Below are positions 25,957-35,683 of a stretch of 64,000 nucleotides of DNA, piece by piece; positions within the stretch are counted from its first letter, which is position 1, and each line of letters starts with the position of its first letter. The DNA is from Sphingobium sp. Z007 (GTDB taxonomy: Bacteria > Pseudomonadota > Alphaproteobacteria > Sphingomonadales > Sphingomonadaceae), in the NCBI RefSeq assembly GCF_900013425.1, contig NZ_FBXK01000005.1:744001-808000 (forward strand), read 5' to 3'. The notes beneath the pieces are model-generated. The model made no database searches and was not told the origin of the DNA. It saw only the letters and a list, made by a program, of their open reading frames with translations. Made by a program: the position numbers and the translations under genes.

Positions 25957-26774
25957 TGCGAGCGAAGGGATTGGTTCCGGCGACGGCCCTGTTGGTCGTC
26001 GCCTGCACGCCAGCGCAGGATAACAACAGCGGCAACGCCACGGCGAACGCGGCCGCGTCTCGTTATGTCGGACAGATGGTGGGCGCCGATACGCCGACGC
26101 CACCGGCCAAACCCTTTGCCGAAAAGGACAAGAGTCCGTTCCTCGAATTTTCCTACGCCTATCCTGCGCAGGCCGCGGCGGTGCCCGTCCTGGTGGAGAA
26201 GTTCGCCAAGGACATGGCTTCGTCCAAGGCGGATGCCCTGTCCATGGCGAAAGAAGATAGCGCCGCGGCCACGCAATCCGGCTTTCCCTTCCGCCCCCAC
26301 AGCCTGGAAACCCAATGGCGCGTTGCCGCGGACACCCCGCGCTTTCTGGCGCTGCAATCGGAAACCTATGTCTATACCGGCGGGGCGCATGGCATGACCG
26401 GCTATGAAGCGCTGCTATGGGACAAGGCGCGCAAGCGCGAGACGAGCATCAAGGCGCTGATGGCGTCGCCGGCCACTTTCGCCGCAGCGATCCGCGAACC
26501 TTTCTGCGCCGCGCTCGACAAGCAACGCGCGGAAAAGCGTGGCGAACCGGTGGTCCGCGGCGAAGATGAATTCACAAAATGCATCGATCCGATGGAACAG
26601 GTGCTGGTGCCGACATCCAAGGACGGAAAGCTGATCGACAGCATCACCGTGGTCGTCGGACCTTACAGCGCCGGCCCCTATGCGGAAGGCAGCTATGACA
26701 TTCCGCTGCCGGTCGACGCTGCTATGCGCAAGGCGATCAAAACGGAGTATCAGGACGGGTTCGTGGCGGAGTAG
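25956..26774 (+). CDS. DUF4163/DUF3298 (RsiV-like) lipoprotein
   Basis: 272 residues. A lipoprotein signal with 'VVAC' (Cys17) is followed by a PdaC-type DUF4163 segment ('LEFSYAYPAQAAAVPVLVEKF') and a DUF3298 segment ('VVGPYSAGPYAEGSYDIPLP' near the end). 'SETYVYTGGAHGMTGYEALLWD' is the hallmark. RsiV, an anti-sigma factor, and secreted deacetylase accessory domains share this fold, but here there is no anti-sigma domain, so the role is unknown. Confidence 0.88.
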   Translation: MRAKGLVPATALLVVACTPAQDNNSGNATANAAASRYVGQMVGADTPTPPAKPFAEKDKSPFLEFSYAYPAQAAAVPVLVEKFAKDMASSKADALSMAKEDSAAATQSGFPFRPHSLETQWRVAADTPRFLALQSETYVYTGGAHGMTGYEALLWDKARKRETSIKALMASPATFAAAIREPFCAALDKQRAEKRGEPVVRGEDEFTKCIDPMEQVLVPTSKDGKLIDSITVVVGPYSAGPYAEGSYDIPLPVDAAMRKAIKTEYQDGFVAE

Positions 26775-26783
26775 CATCTATCC

Positions 26784-26856
26784 TCCGTTCGCTTCGAGCG
26801 TAGTCGAGAAGCGGCTAGCGCGGTTCACGTTCTCGACTACGCTCGAAACGAACGGA
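26784..26856. repeat. Dispersed 3'-end palindromic repeat, copy 4
   Basis: Ends TCCGTTCG / CGAACGGA, inner arms TTCGAGCGTAGTCGAGAA / TTCTCGACTACGCTCGAA, almost perfectly complementary. It lies 10 bp after the lipoprotein stop and 4 bp before the convergent rimO stop. Confidence 0.9.
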
Positions 26857-26859
26857 AAT

Positions 26860-28239
26860 TTACGTTCCGGCCTGAACAGGCACCCCATAAAGGTCATGTT
26901 CGTCGGCATCCTCGATCACGACGTCGAACATATCGCCCGCCTTCCGCCCTTCGCCCACATCGCGCAGGAAGACATTGCCATCGATTTCCGGCGCATCCGC
27001 CTGGCTGCGCGCGGTCGCGCCGATGCTGCCATCTTCCTCGTCCGGTTCGCCCACTTCGTCGATGATGACCGGCAACACCCGGCCGATCTTCGCCTGCAAC
27101 TTGGCGGCGCTGATCGCGGCGGTCTTTTCCATGATACGCTGGTAACGCTCCTCCTTGACCGCTTCGGGCACCGGGTTGGGCAAGGCGTTGGCCGGCGCGC
27201 CCTCGACCGGCTCGAAACGGAAAGCGCCGACGCGGTCCAGTTGCGCCTCATCCAGCCAGTCGAGCAGATATTGGAAATCCGCCTCCGTCTCGCCGGGGAA
27301 ACCGACAACGAAGGTCGACCGGATGGTGATGTCGGGACAGATCGCCCGCCATTTATGGATGCGGTCCAGCACCTTGGCCTCGTTGGCGGGGCGCTTCATC
27401 GCCTTGAGCACAGATGGTGCGGCGTGCTGGAAGGGGATGTCGAGATAGGGCGTCAGCAGTCCGTCGGCCATCAGCGGGATGACCTGATCGACATGGGGGT
27501 AGGGATAGACATAGTGCAGCCGCACCCAGGGCGCGACGCCATCGGCTGTCCGCAACTGCCCCAGTTCACGCGCCAGGTCGGTCATGTGCGCGCGCACCTC
27601 GCGGCCCTTCCACTGGCGCGGATCGTGCCGCGTATCGACGCCATAGGCCGACGTATCCTGGCTGATGACCAGCAATTCCTTCGTGCCCGCCGCAACCAGC
27701 TTCTCCGCCTCGCGCAACACCGCATCAATCCGCCGCGACACCAGGTCGCCGCGGATGGACGGGATGATGCAGAAAGAACAGCGATGGTTGCAGCCTTCGC
27801 TGATCTTCAAATAGCTGTAATGGCGCGGCGTCAGCTTGAGGCCGCCTTCGGGCACCAGGTCGACAAAGGCGTTGGGGATGGGCGGCGAGGCGTCATGCAC
27901 CGCATTGACCACCTGCTCATATTGATGCGCGCCGGTCACGGCCAGCACCTGCGGGAATTTCGCGCGGATCAACTCCGCCTCATCGCCCATGCAGCCGGTC
28001 ACAATGACGCGGCCATTCTCCGCCATCGCCTCGCCGATCGCCTCCAGCGATTCCTCCTTGGCGGAATCCAGGAAGCCGCAGGTATTGACCAGCACGACGT
28101 CGGCGCCGGCATAGTCGGGCGACATCTGATAGCCGTCGGACCGCAGCTTGGTCAGGATACGTTCGGAATCGACCAGATTCTTGGGACAGCCGAGCGAAAC
28201 CATGCCGATCTTCGGCGCGTCAGGAAATTTGGTTGCCAT
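26860..28239 (-). CDS. rimO: Ribosomal protein S12 methylthiotransferase RimO
   Basis: 459 residues. The N-terminal UPF0004 domain has Cys18 ('LGCPKN'), Cys54 ('NTCGF') and Cys83 ('TGCMGD') for the auxiliary cluster. The radical-SAM motif is Cys150-x3-Cys154-x2-Cys157 ('CNHRCSFC'), and a TRAM domain ends the protein. It methylthiolates the conserved aspartate of S12 with SAM and sulfide. ATG 28239 is chosen; an ATG at 28254 is five codons upstream and neither has a strong ribosome binding site. Confidence 0.96.
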   Translation of the reverse strand: MATKFPDAPKIGMVSLGCPKNLVDSERILTKLRSDGYQMSPDYAGADVVLVNTCGFLDSAKEESLEAIGEAMAENGRVIVTGCMGDEAELIRAKFPQVLAVTGAHQYEQVVNAVHDASPPIPNAFVDLVPEGGLKLTPRHYSYLKISEGCNHRCSFCIIPSIRGDLVSRRIDAVLREAEKLVAAGTKELLVISQDTSAYGVDTRHDPRQWKGREVRAHMTDLARELGQLRTADGVAPWVRLHYVYPYPHVDQVIPLMADGLLTPYLDIPFQHAAPSVLKAMKRPANEAKVLDRIHKWRAICPDITIRSTFVVGFPGETEADFQYLLDWLDEAQLDRVGAFRFEPVEGAPANALPNPVPEAVKEERYQRIMEKTAAISAAKLQAKIGRVLPVIIDEVGEPDEEDGSIGATARSQADAPEIDGNVFLRDVGEGRKAGDMFDVVIEDADEHDLYGVPVQAGT

Positions 28240-28301
28240 GATGGTCGCGCACATAGGGATTTTCGCGCCCAATGTCACGTGCGGCCATCGCGGCCCCGGA
28301 T

Positions 28302-29360
28302 TCAGTCGCGATCTGCGGGTTCGTCCGCCCCATCGCCTTCCGTCACTTCGATGATGACGTCGCCGCTCTGGAGCTTTTGCGCGTCCGCCTCCCAAAAGCC
28401 GATCGGCCGGTCGCCGCGATAGACGCGCAGGCCCAGGCCGGTGCCGATCGCCGACAAAGGCCCGCCAATCTCTTGCGGCAGCACGGCCCGCTCATTCAGC
28501 TTCACACGCCCGCCCGATGCGGCCAGATCCGCCATATAATCGGCGATATGCCGCCCACTGGTGCTGCCGGCCAGCAGCAGCCCGGCAAAGCTGACCGGGT
28601 TGATGACCGTGGTCGCGCCCGCCTGCCGCGCGGGCAGTTCATTATCCTCGTTGCGCACGACGATACTGATCGGCAGGCGCGGGGCCAGGTGGCGCGCAGT
28701 CAGCGTGATGAGGATCGAGGTATCGTCGCGCCCCGCCGACACGATCATGCTGCGCGCGCGATGGATCGCCACGTCCTTGAGCGTCCGGTCGCGCGTCGAA
28801 TCGCCGCACAGCACATTGCACCCCTGCGCTTCGGCCAGCGCCAGCGCCTTGTCGCTGCCGTCGATGACGACGATCTCGCGCGGGTCGGTGCCGCGCGCCA
28901 GCAGTTCGTTCACCGCCTCCTGCCCGCTGGTGCCGAAACCGGTGACGATGATGTGATTGTGCAGATCAGCCTGAATACGCGCCATGCGCCACCTGTAGAA
29001 AATATTGCGGAGGAAGAGGTTATAGGCCGTGCCGAGGAAAATCAGCCAGACGAACAGCCGGATCGGGGTAACGAAGATGGATTCGAACAGGCGCGCTTCC
29101 GGCGTCACCGGGACGATGTCGCCATAGCCCACCGTCGTGACCGTCACCGTGGTAAAGTAGAGCACATCGATGAAGCTGATTTCGTTATCGTAATTATCCT
29201 TCAGCCCGTCGCGCCCGACCCAGTGGAGCAGCAGCACCAGCGCGATCAGCCCGAACACCAGCGCCACCCGCCACACCAGATCCACCCACATCGGCATGGA
29301 CGATCGCCGACGCAGGAAGCCGGCCGTGCCCATCGTCGGGCGAACCTGGTCGATCCTCAT
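28302..29360 (-). CDS. Potassium channel with RCK/TrkA-N domain
   Basis: 352 residues. TM1 (about 29-47), the pore helix with selectivity filter 'TTVGYGD' (75-81) and TM2 (about 92-110) form a two-TM K+ channel. An RCK_N domain follows with '[19 protein letters not shown]' as Rossmann glycine loop, then '[17 protein letters not shown]' and an RCK_C-like tail. It probably conducts K+ across the inner membrane with ligand gating. The start overlaps the stop of the nlpD-like gene (ATGA), indicating cotranscription. Confidence 0.92.
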   Translation of the reverse strand: MRIDQVRPTMGTAGFLRRRSSMPMWVDLVWRVALVFGLIALVLLLHWVGRDGLKDNYDNEISFIDVLYFTTVTVTTVGYGDIVPVTPEARLFESIFVTPIRLFVWLIFLGTAYNLFLRNIFYRWRMARIQADLHNHIIVTGFGTSGQEAVNELLARGTDPREIVVIDGSDKALALAEAQGCNVLCGDSTRDRTLKDVAIHRARSMIVSAGRDDTSILITLTARHLAPRLPISIVVRNEDNELPARQAGATTVINPVSFAGLLLAGSTSGRHIADYMADLAASGGRVKLNERAVLPQEIGGPLSAIGTGLGLRVYRGDRPIGFWEADAQKLQSGDVIIEVTEGDGADEPADRD

Positions 29361-30400
29361 GCCGGGGGCAACTGGCCGATCGGGTTCACCGGCACCCGGT
29401 CCTTGCGCAATTCGAAGTGCAGCTTGGGCTTGCTGGCGTAACCCGTGTCCCCGACCAGGCCGATGACCTGCCCCTTGGTCACCTTCTGCCCGCGCACCAC
29501 ATCGACGCGCGACGCATGGCCATAGGCGCTGACCCAGCTACTCCCATGGTTCAGCAGCACCAGGCCACCGAACACCGCCACCTTGTCCCCCGCATAGGCG
29601 ACGACGCCATCGGCCGCCGCACGGATCGGCGTGCCTGCGGGCGCGGAAATATCGATGCCATTATTCTTCGCGCCGCTTTCGCCGGGGCCGAAGCGCGACA
29701 GGATCACGCCCTTGAGCGGCCAGGCGAAACTGCCCGACAGCCGGGCGGGCTGCGCGATCGGCATGTTGGAGGGCAGGGGGCGCGGCGCGCTCGATGCGAT
29801 CGCTTTGGGCGCATTGTCCGCCGCGGCAGGCTGGCCGCCGGTCAGCACATCGTCAATGTCGATGCGGAACGCGGCGGCGCGCTGCTCGATGCCCGGCGCG
29901 CGGGTCGGCGCGTCGCCCGGTAGCAGCAGCCTTTGCCCCCGCCGCAGCATATAGGGTTCGGTAAGCCCATTGACCGCAACGATCCGGCTCCATGCGACGC
30001 CATAGGCCGACGCGATGGCGATCCCCGTCTCCCCCTCCGCCACCAGATGATAACGGCCGCCGGGAATTTGCAGGGTCTGCCCCGCCCGAAGGGCATAAGG
30101 TTGGGTCAGGCCATTCACCCGCGCGATCGCTTCCGATCCGGCGCCGGTGCGATTGCCGACCCCGCGCAGCGTATCGCCCGGCTCCACGACATAGGTGGAC
30201 GCGGTAACGGTGCGCGCGTTCGCCACCACCTGCTGCGCCGTCCAGACCGGCTGCGTTTCGGCCAGTTCGACGGTTGACGCATCCGCGCCCATCTGCGGCG
30301 GCGGCGTGGGAGCCGGATCGGTGCGTTCGGCTTGATAGGGAATACAGCCCGCCAGCATAAGCGTGCCGACCGGCAAGATCAGGAAAGACGGGCGCATCAT
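29357..30400 (-). CDS. nlpD: NlpD-like lipoprotein, LysM-LysM-degenerate LytM
   Basis: 347 residues from ATG 30400 (start uncertain; ATGs at 30439 and 30427 are upstream). The lipobox 'LAGC' gives a lipid-anchored protein. Two LysM repeats ('YVVEPGDTLRGVGNRTG' and 'HLVAEGETGIAIASAYG') bind peptidoglycan. The LytM/M23 domain is degenerate: the first zinc ligand is Asn in 'NNGIDISAP' and the last HxH motif reads 'KLHFEL'. Such inactive forms activate amidases at division, as NlpD/EnvC do. serS follows upstream, as in serS-surE-pcm-nlpD clusters, but surE and pcm are absent. Confidence 0.88.
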   Translation of the reverse strand: MMRPSFLILPVGTLMLAGCIPYQAERTDPAPTPPPQMGADASTVELAETQPVWTAQQVVANARTVTASTYVVEPGDTLRGVGNRTGAGSEAIARVNGLTQPYALRAGQTLQIPGGRYHLVAEGETGIAIASAYGVAWSRIVAVNGLTEPYMLRRGQRLLLPGDAPTRAPGIEQRAAAFRIDIDDVLTGGQPAAADNAPKAIASSAPRPLPSNMPIAQPARLSGSFAWPLKGVILSRFGPGESGAKNNGIDISAPAGTPIRAAADGVVAYAGDKVAVFGGLVLLNHGSSWVSAYGHASRVDVVRGQKVTKGQVIGLVGDTGYASKPKLHFELRKDRVPVNPIGQLPPA

Positions 30401-30470
30401 CACGCCGTGTGTATCCGATCCTGCCATGGTTTCCAGCATTTTCAGGCTATAACGCTAGGGGCCATTATAT

Positions 30471-30486
30471 TTAGTTAGCTAACTAA
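30471..30486. promoter_or_regulatory. Perfect 16-bp palindrome TTAGTTAGCTAACTAA
   Basis: It lies about 70 bp upstream of the nlpD-like start on the minus strand, in an A+T-rich patch. A perfect short palindrome there is a candidate operator; the regulator is unknown. Confidence 0.45.
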
Positions 30487-30532
30487 GCAAAATAGGCCAT
30501 GCGTTTCAACCGTCTCACTCCTTGTCTCACCA

Positions 30533-30597
30533 TCCGTTCGGTTCAAGCCTGTCGAGAACCCGTGCGCCATGTTCTCGACAAGCTCGAACCGAACGGG
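30533..30597. repeat. Dispersed 3'-end palindromic repeat, copy 5
   Basis: The shortest copy. Arms TCCGTTCGGTTCAAGCCTGT / ACAAGCTCGAACCGAACGG fold into an almost continuous hairpin. It lies 7 bp downstream of the serS stop on the minus strand. Confidence 0.82.
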
Positions 30598-30604
30598 GAG
30601 GGGG

Positions 30605-31891
<1,287 letters not shown>

Positions 31892-31976
31892 CTATGCCGC
31901 TGCGCGACGGACCGCGCAACCCTGCGCGCAGCTCGTTCGTTGACGCCGTTCCAATCAAAAACAAAAGGATCGAGCG

Positions 31977-32417
31977 ATGCAGATCGAACATGATGCGATG
32001 GTGCTGGTGGCGGATGGCCGCAAGATGCTGTTCTTCCGCAACAAGGGCGACGCGGCCTATCCCCAACTGGAAGCCGAAGAGGTGAAGGTGCAGGATAATC
32101 CGGCCGATCGCGACCAGGCGTCCGATGCGGCGGGCCGCTCGTCGTCCCCCATGGGCGGTCGCCAAAGCTCGATGGAACAGGTCAACTTTCACGATCTGGA
32201 GGAGGCGCGTTTCGCCACCGAGGCCGCAGACCTGCTCAAGCGTCGCGCCTTTGCGCAGGATTATGAAAAGCTCATCATCGTCGCGCCGCCGACCGCGCTG
32301 GGCGAGATGCGCAAACATTATCATAAGGAAGTGCAAAGCCGGCTGGTCGGCGAAATCGCCAAGGATCTGACCAATCATCCGGTGCCGGAGATCGAAAAGA
32401 TTATCGCGGCCGCTTGA
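31977..32417 (+). CDS. Host attachment family protein (Host_attach)
   Basis: 146 residues. 'DAMVLVADGRKMLFFRNKGD' at the start, a variable Ser/Asp-rich middle, and 'LKRRAFAQDYEKLIIVAPPTALGEMRKHYHKEVQSRL' match the family named 'protein required for attachment to host cells', a baeRF/eRF1-like small domain. The name derives from an Agrobacterium-type phenotype and may not describe the molecular role. A bidirectional terminator follows the stop. Confidence 0.85.
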   Translation: MQIEHDAMVLVADGRKMLFFRNKGDAAYPQLEAEEVKVQDNPADRDQASDAAGRSSSPMGGRQSSMEQVNFHDLEEARFATEAADLLKRRAFAQDYEKLIIVAPPTALGEMRKHYHKEVQSRLVGEIAKDLTNHPVPEIEKIIAAA

Positions 32418-32451
32418 CCCGTCCGGCCCTGACCCGTCTGGCATAAAACGA

Positions 32452-32492
32452 AAAAAAGGGGCGGCGCCCGATGCCGGGGCCGCCCCTTTTTT
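32452..32492. terminator. Bidirectional terminator between convergent genes
   Basis: AAAAAAGGGGCGGC paired with GCCGCCCCTTTTTT. The T-run is present on both strands, serving the host-attachment gene (+) and the Ser/Gly-rich gene (-). Confidence 0.92.
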
Positions 32493-32509
32493 GTGGCAGG
32501 CGTCGCTTT

Positions 32510-33553
32510 TTAGGCGGCGGCCTGCCCCTTGCGTTCGGCGAACCGGCGGCGGGCGACGAGCGCCACGGCGGCCGCGCCGAACAGCAGCACCATGGGCGGC
32601 GCCGGAACATCGGTGCCGCCTGTGCTGCCGCTCGAACCCCCGCTCGAGCTGCTGGAAGAAGAACTGCTGGACGACGACGAAGAGCTGCCGCTCGACCCGC
32701 TGGACCCAGTGCTGCCGCTCGATCCGGTGCTACCCGTGCTGCCAAAGCTGGACGAGCCACCCGACGAAGAAGAGCTGCCGGACGACGAACTGGAAGACGA
32801 CGATGATCCGGAGCTGCCGCTGGACCCGCTGCTGCCGCTCGACCCGGAACTCCCGCTGGAGCCGCTGCTGCCCGAACTGCCGCCGCTCGAACCGGGGTGA
32901 CCTGGCTTGCCTGGCTTGCCGCCGCTCGATCCGCCCGAACTGCTCGACGACGAGCTGGAGGAGGAAGACGAGCTGGAGCTGGACGAGGAAGACGAGCTGC
33001 TGCTGACACCCGACGACGTCGAGACGTTGCCCGACGACGTAGAGACGTTGCCGCTCGATGTGGACACGCCGCCGGTGGAGGTCGACACGCCGCCCGTGGT
33101 CGAGCTGGTCGAGCTGCTGATCCCGCCGGTCGAGCTGCTGGTCGAGGAGATCACGACCGAGCCGCCCCCGCTGCCGCCACCGCCGCCGCCGAAGAAGCCG
33201 CCGATGAACCCGCCGCCGCCAAAGCCGCCGCCACCGCCCATCACGACCGGCACTGCGCCGCCGCCGCCCGACATCATCGGCATTTCGGCCATCGGCATCG
33301 GCGCGGGCAGGGGAATGGGCGCAGCCTGCGTGACGACCGTCACCGTCTGCGGCTTTGTGACCTGCACGGTCCGCACGACCTTACGCTTCACGGTGCGGAC
33401 GGCCAGGCGCTTCTTGGGTGCGGCCTTCATGCTCTTGGTGCTTTGGACCACTGCCGGTCGCGCATTTTCCGCGACATGGACAGCGCCGCCGCCAATGATC
33501 GCCCCGCCGCAAGTGCAGGCGCACAATTTCGCCAAAGCCATCCGTACCGACAT
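32510..33553 (-). CDS. Ser/Gly-rich surface protein with PEP-CTERM-like tail
   Basis: 347 residues. A cysteine-containing N-terminus ('MALAKLCACTCGGAIIGG') leads into a Lys/Arg/Val segment, a Pro/Met/Gly region, then a glycine-rich block and about 200 residues of Ser-Gly/Ser-Thr repeats with runs of pure serine. The tail 'VPAPPMVLLFGAAAVALVARRRF' has the motif, hydrophobic helix and Arg cluster of PEP-CTERM sorting signals read by exosortase. This suggests an exported, processed and possibly glycosylated cell-surface or matrix protein. The plus-strand acidic frames over the repeat are codon shadows. Start chosen at ATG 33553 with AGAGAAG upstream. Confidence 0.75.
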   Translation of the reverse strand: MSVRMALAKLCACTCGGAIIGGGAVHVAENARPAVVQSTKSMKAAPKKRLAVRTVKRKVVRTVQVTKPQTVTVVTQAAPIPLPAPMPMAEMPMMSGGGGAVPVVMGGGGGFGGGGFIGGFFGGGGGGSGGGSVVISSTSSSTGGISSSTSSTTGGVSTSTGGVSTSSGNVSTSSGNVSTSSGVSSSSSSSSSSSSSSSSSSSSSSSGGSSGGKPGKPGHPGSSGGSSGSSGSSGSSGSSGSSGSSGSSGSSSSSSSSSGSSSSSGGSSSFGSTGSTGSSGSTGSSGSSGSSSSSSSSSSSSSSSGGSSGSTGGTDVPAPPMVLLFGAAAVALVARRRFAERKGQAAA

Positions 33554-33973
33554 AGGATCTACTCTTCTCTTTGTTACCCCCGTGCCCCGCACTGGATATC
33601 CAGCGATGGGCGGACGGGAACTTCCTATGCGCATGAACGCAAAAGAAAGGGTTAACTGCAATCCCGTTAACCCTCAATATCATGTCTAAGTCGAGGGAAA
33701 AGCTGCCATTGACTGAAAGGAAATGGTTAACGTCCCACTATGAAACGGCTGGCGGGGCAAGGCTGAACGCGCAGGGGTGTTGCCAGGCTCGGCCTACCTC
33801 CGCCAGAGACTCGATGACAAGCGCCGTCATGCGTATGAAAAACGGCCCTAAGCACGCTGCGGGCGGTAGATTGCCCGCTTGTGTCGGTCCACGGCCATGG
33901 CTATGAGGCGGCACAATCAAAGTTTGGGCGCCCGGAACATCAAGCGCCGGGGCCTTACGAGTCGGAGAGCCAG
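33554..33973. other. Divergent intergenic region with inverted repeat
   Basis: 420 bp between the Ser/Gly-rich gene and dksA. It contains a perfect 9-bp inverted repeat (see 33648) and a further GGTTAACG at about 33725. No coding frame is convincing. Confidence 0.5.
33648..33674. promoter_or_regulatory. Perfect inverted repeat AGGGTTAAC-N9-GTTAACCCT
   Basis: 9-bp arms with a 9-bp spacer, 95-121 bp upstream of the Ser/Gly-rich gene. Symmetry and position suggest a regulator binding site, possibly with the extra GGTTAACG at 33725 as a half site. The factor is unidentified. Confidence 0.5.
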
Positions 33974-34438
33974 ATGGCATCGGTCCTGAATTCCGATAAA
34001 GACGGCGATAAGCCGCCCAAATCGACTGTAGCACTTCCCGCCGATTACCGGCCTTCGTCCGACGAAGAATTTATGAACCCGTTGCAGCTGGAATATTTCC
34101 GGCAGCGGCTGTGGGACTGGAAGAAGCAGATACTGACCGAGTCCGAAGGGACGCTGGCGGTGTTGCAGAACGAACCTCTGCGCGAGCCCGACCTCAATGA
34201 TCGCGCGTCTAGCGAAACCGACTGGTCGATAGAACTGCGCACCCGCGACCGCCAGCGCAAGCTGATTTCCAAGATCGACTCCGCGCTGCGCCGTATTGAC
34301 GATGGCGAATATGGTTATTGTGAAGTCACTGGCGAGCCGATCTCGCTGGGGCGTCTGGAGGCCCGTCCGATCGCGACGATGACGGTCGAGGCGCAGGAGC
34401 GCCATGAACGGCAGGAAAAGATATCGCGCGACGATTAA
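33974..34438 (+). CDS. dksA: RNA polymerase-binding transcription factor DksA, Cys-poor
   Basis: 154 residues from ATG 33974, preceded by GGAGAG. The coiled-coil core runs from 'NPLQLEYFRQRLWDWKKQIL' to 'RKLISKIDSALRRIDDGEYGYC'. The zinc-finger region reads 'CEVTGEPISLGRLEARPIAT' and 'VEAQERHE', so only one of the four classical cysteines remains. This zinc-free form is typical of alphaproteobacteria. DksA enters the RNA polymerase secondary channel and acts with ppGpp to control rRNA and amino-acid promoters. Confidence 0.94.
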   Translation: MASVLNSDKDGDKPPKSTVALPADYRPSSDEEFMNPLQLEYFRQRLWDWKKQILTESEGTLAVLQNEPLREPDLNDRASSETDWSIELRTRDRQRKLISKIDSALRRIDDGEYGYCEVTGEPISLGRLEARPIATMTVEAQERHERQEKISRDD

Positions 34439-34504
34439 CGCTTTTTCCATCACCCCGCGACTAGAATATCGGCATGCACCGCTTTCTCGATCGTGAGTTA
34501 TTTG

Positions 34505-34882
34505 ATGGACGACGAACAGGATATTTCGGGTAGGGGGCCAGCACGCGCCGCGCCGCGCGACAGCCTGTTCCTGCTGACCACGCTTAGCACGCCGGAAGGC
34601 GCGCCGCTGGGCAAGGCCCGCGTCCGCAATCTGTCCGCCACTGGCCTAATGGCCGATTGCGAGCGGGCGGTGCCCGCGGGCATCCAGATCATCTGCGACC
34701 TGCGTGGCGTCGGCAAGGTGACCGGCATGGTCGCCTGGTCGCGTGAGGACAAGATCGGCCTGGCCTTTGACGAACCGATAGACCCGCAACTGGCCCGCAA
34801 GCCTGTTGGCGCGGCCGCAACGCAGCATACTCTGGTGCCCGACTATCTGCGCACCACGCAGCATGGCATCAAGCGCCGCTGA
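34505..34882 (+). CDS. PilZ domain protein
   Basis: 125 residues from ATG 34505 (a GTG at 34493 is four codons upstream). The 'RVRNLSATGLMADC' segment matches the PilZ NxSxxG motif, and 'GMVAWSREDKIGLAF' is the following strand pattern. The N-terminal arginine motif is weak ('APRDS'), so cyclic-di-GMP binding may be lost. It lies 67 bp after dksA and ends in a terminator. Confidence 0.85.
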   Translation: MDDEQDISGRGPARAAPRDSLFLLTTLSTPEGAPLGKARVRNLSATGLMADCERAVPAGIQIICDLRGVGKVTGMVAWSREDKIGLAFDEPIDPQLARKPVGAAATQHTLVPDYLRTTQHGIKRR

Positions 34883-34908
34883 GTCTTTTCCTCCTACGAC
34901 ATGAAAAT

Positions 34909-34940
34909 GCCCCGCGAGCCTCTCGGCTCCGGGGCTTTTT
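34909..34940 (+). terminator. Terminator of the PilZ gene
   Basis: Stem GCCCCG-c-GAGCC / GGCTC-CGGGGC with one bulged base and a 4-nt loop, followed by TTTTT. Confidence 0.88.
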
Positions 34941-35037
34941 GCTGTCCTGCGACGGGATATTCCGGTTGATCGAGGCGGTCGGACGGGCGGTCTTTGCCAC
35001 CGCGTCCCGACCTCCTCCCGGAATGTTGCGCCAGCGA

Positions 35038-35196
35038 TCAGTGCTGGGCCGCCAACTCCTCTTTCAGCCGCAATTTCTGCTTTTTGAGCGAGGCCACCAA
35101 TATAGCGTCGGGCATGGGCCGACTCGATTCCGCCTTGATTCGGGCTTCAAGGCCGGCATGCTTGGCTGAAAGAGCTGAAACGTGGCTATTTTCCAT
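35038..35196 (-). CDS. YdcH/DUF465 family small coiled-coil protein
   Basis: 52 residues from ATG 35196, which has a perfect AAGGAG 8 bp upstream (the longer frame to 35238 lacks one). 'HVSALSAKHAGLEARIKAESSRP' and 'ASLKKQKLRLKEELA' are the DUF465 (YdcH) signature: a single helical hairpin with a KKxKLxLK motif. The function is unknown. It is divergent from a paralogue at 35367. Confidence 0.85.
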   Translation of the reverse strand: MENSHVSALSAKHAGLEARIKAESSRPMPDAILVASLKKQKLRLKEELAAQH

Positions 35197-35366
35197 GACA
35201 TTCTCCTTACGAGGGCGATGGACGAATAAATAGATCATGATTCGGATGGCTTGTCTCGCCTGGATTCGGGCTTTGCGGCGGGCTGTATGAAAATTTGCGA
35301 TGGTCCGCGCCGGCCTGGCGCGTTATCAGGCGTTGTTGGAATTATCGACGTGGAGGCAAAGGCGCG

Positions 35367-35564
35367 ATGAGCCGGGAAGACATCATGCGCCGACTGGAAT
35401 TGCTGCGGGTCGAGCATCGCGACCTCGACAGCGCGATCGCCGCGCTGGTGACGGCCGGCGGCGGTGACCAGATGCAGGTCGCTCGCCTCAAGAAACGCAA
35501 ATTGCGCCTGCGCGACGAGATCGCGATATTGGAGGACGCGCTGGTCCCCGACATCATCGCCTAG
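35367..35564 (+). CDS. YdcH/DUF465 family small coiled-coil protein
   Basis: 65 residues. 'LELLRVEHRDLDSAIAALV' followed by 'QVARLKKRKLRLRDEIAILE' gives the same helical hairpin with the KKRKLRLR motif as the divergent gene at 35038. Its ATG follows a TGGAGG stretch. The two paralogues share a 170-bp divergent region. Confidence 0.88.
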   Translation: MSREDIMRRLELLRVEHRDLDSAIAALVTAGGGDQMQVARLKKRKLRLRDEIAILEDALVPDIIA

Positions 35565-35588
35565 GTGCCACCCTGTGGTAAAATGCGG

Positions 35589-35603
35589 TTAACGCCGCGC
35601 TAA
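35589..35603. promoter_or_regulatory. Possible CtrA-like site TTAA-N7-CTAA
   Basis: Within the longer inverted repeat GGTTAACGCCGCGCTAACC (35587-35605), upstream of the DUF1465 gene. The spacing matches the CtrA consensus TTAA-N7-TTAA with one mismatch. This is a weak, pattern-only call. Confidence 0.3.
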
Positions 35604-35683
35604 CCGATCCCAAATGGGACAAAGGGTGCGCGGACCGGCGCAACAGGCCTGACAAGGTTGCAAAAATATGGCAGCTCAATCCG

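Noticed and set aside
26680-28422. 580-codon plus-strand frame over rimO
   Set aside because: Antisense shadow; the radical-SAM cysteines are on the minus strand.
32640-33110. CRISPR-like or satellite repeat
   Set aside because: The periodicity is irregular and in codon phase with Ser/Gly coding; there are no unique spacers.
32907-33689. Acidic 260-codon plus-strand frame over the Ser/Gly repeat
   Set aside because: Asp/Glu/Leu/Pro repeats are the reverse reading of Ser-Gly codons; the minus strand has a coherent sorting tail and a terminator.
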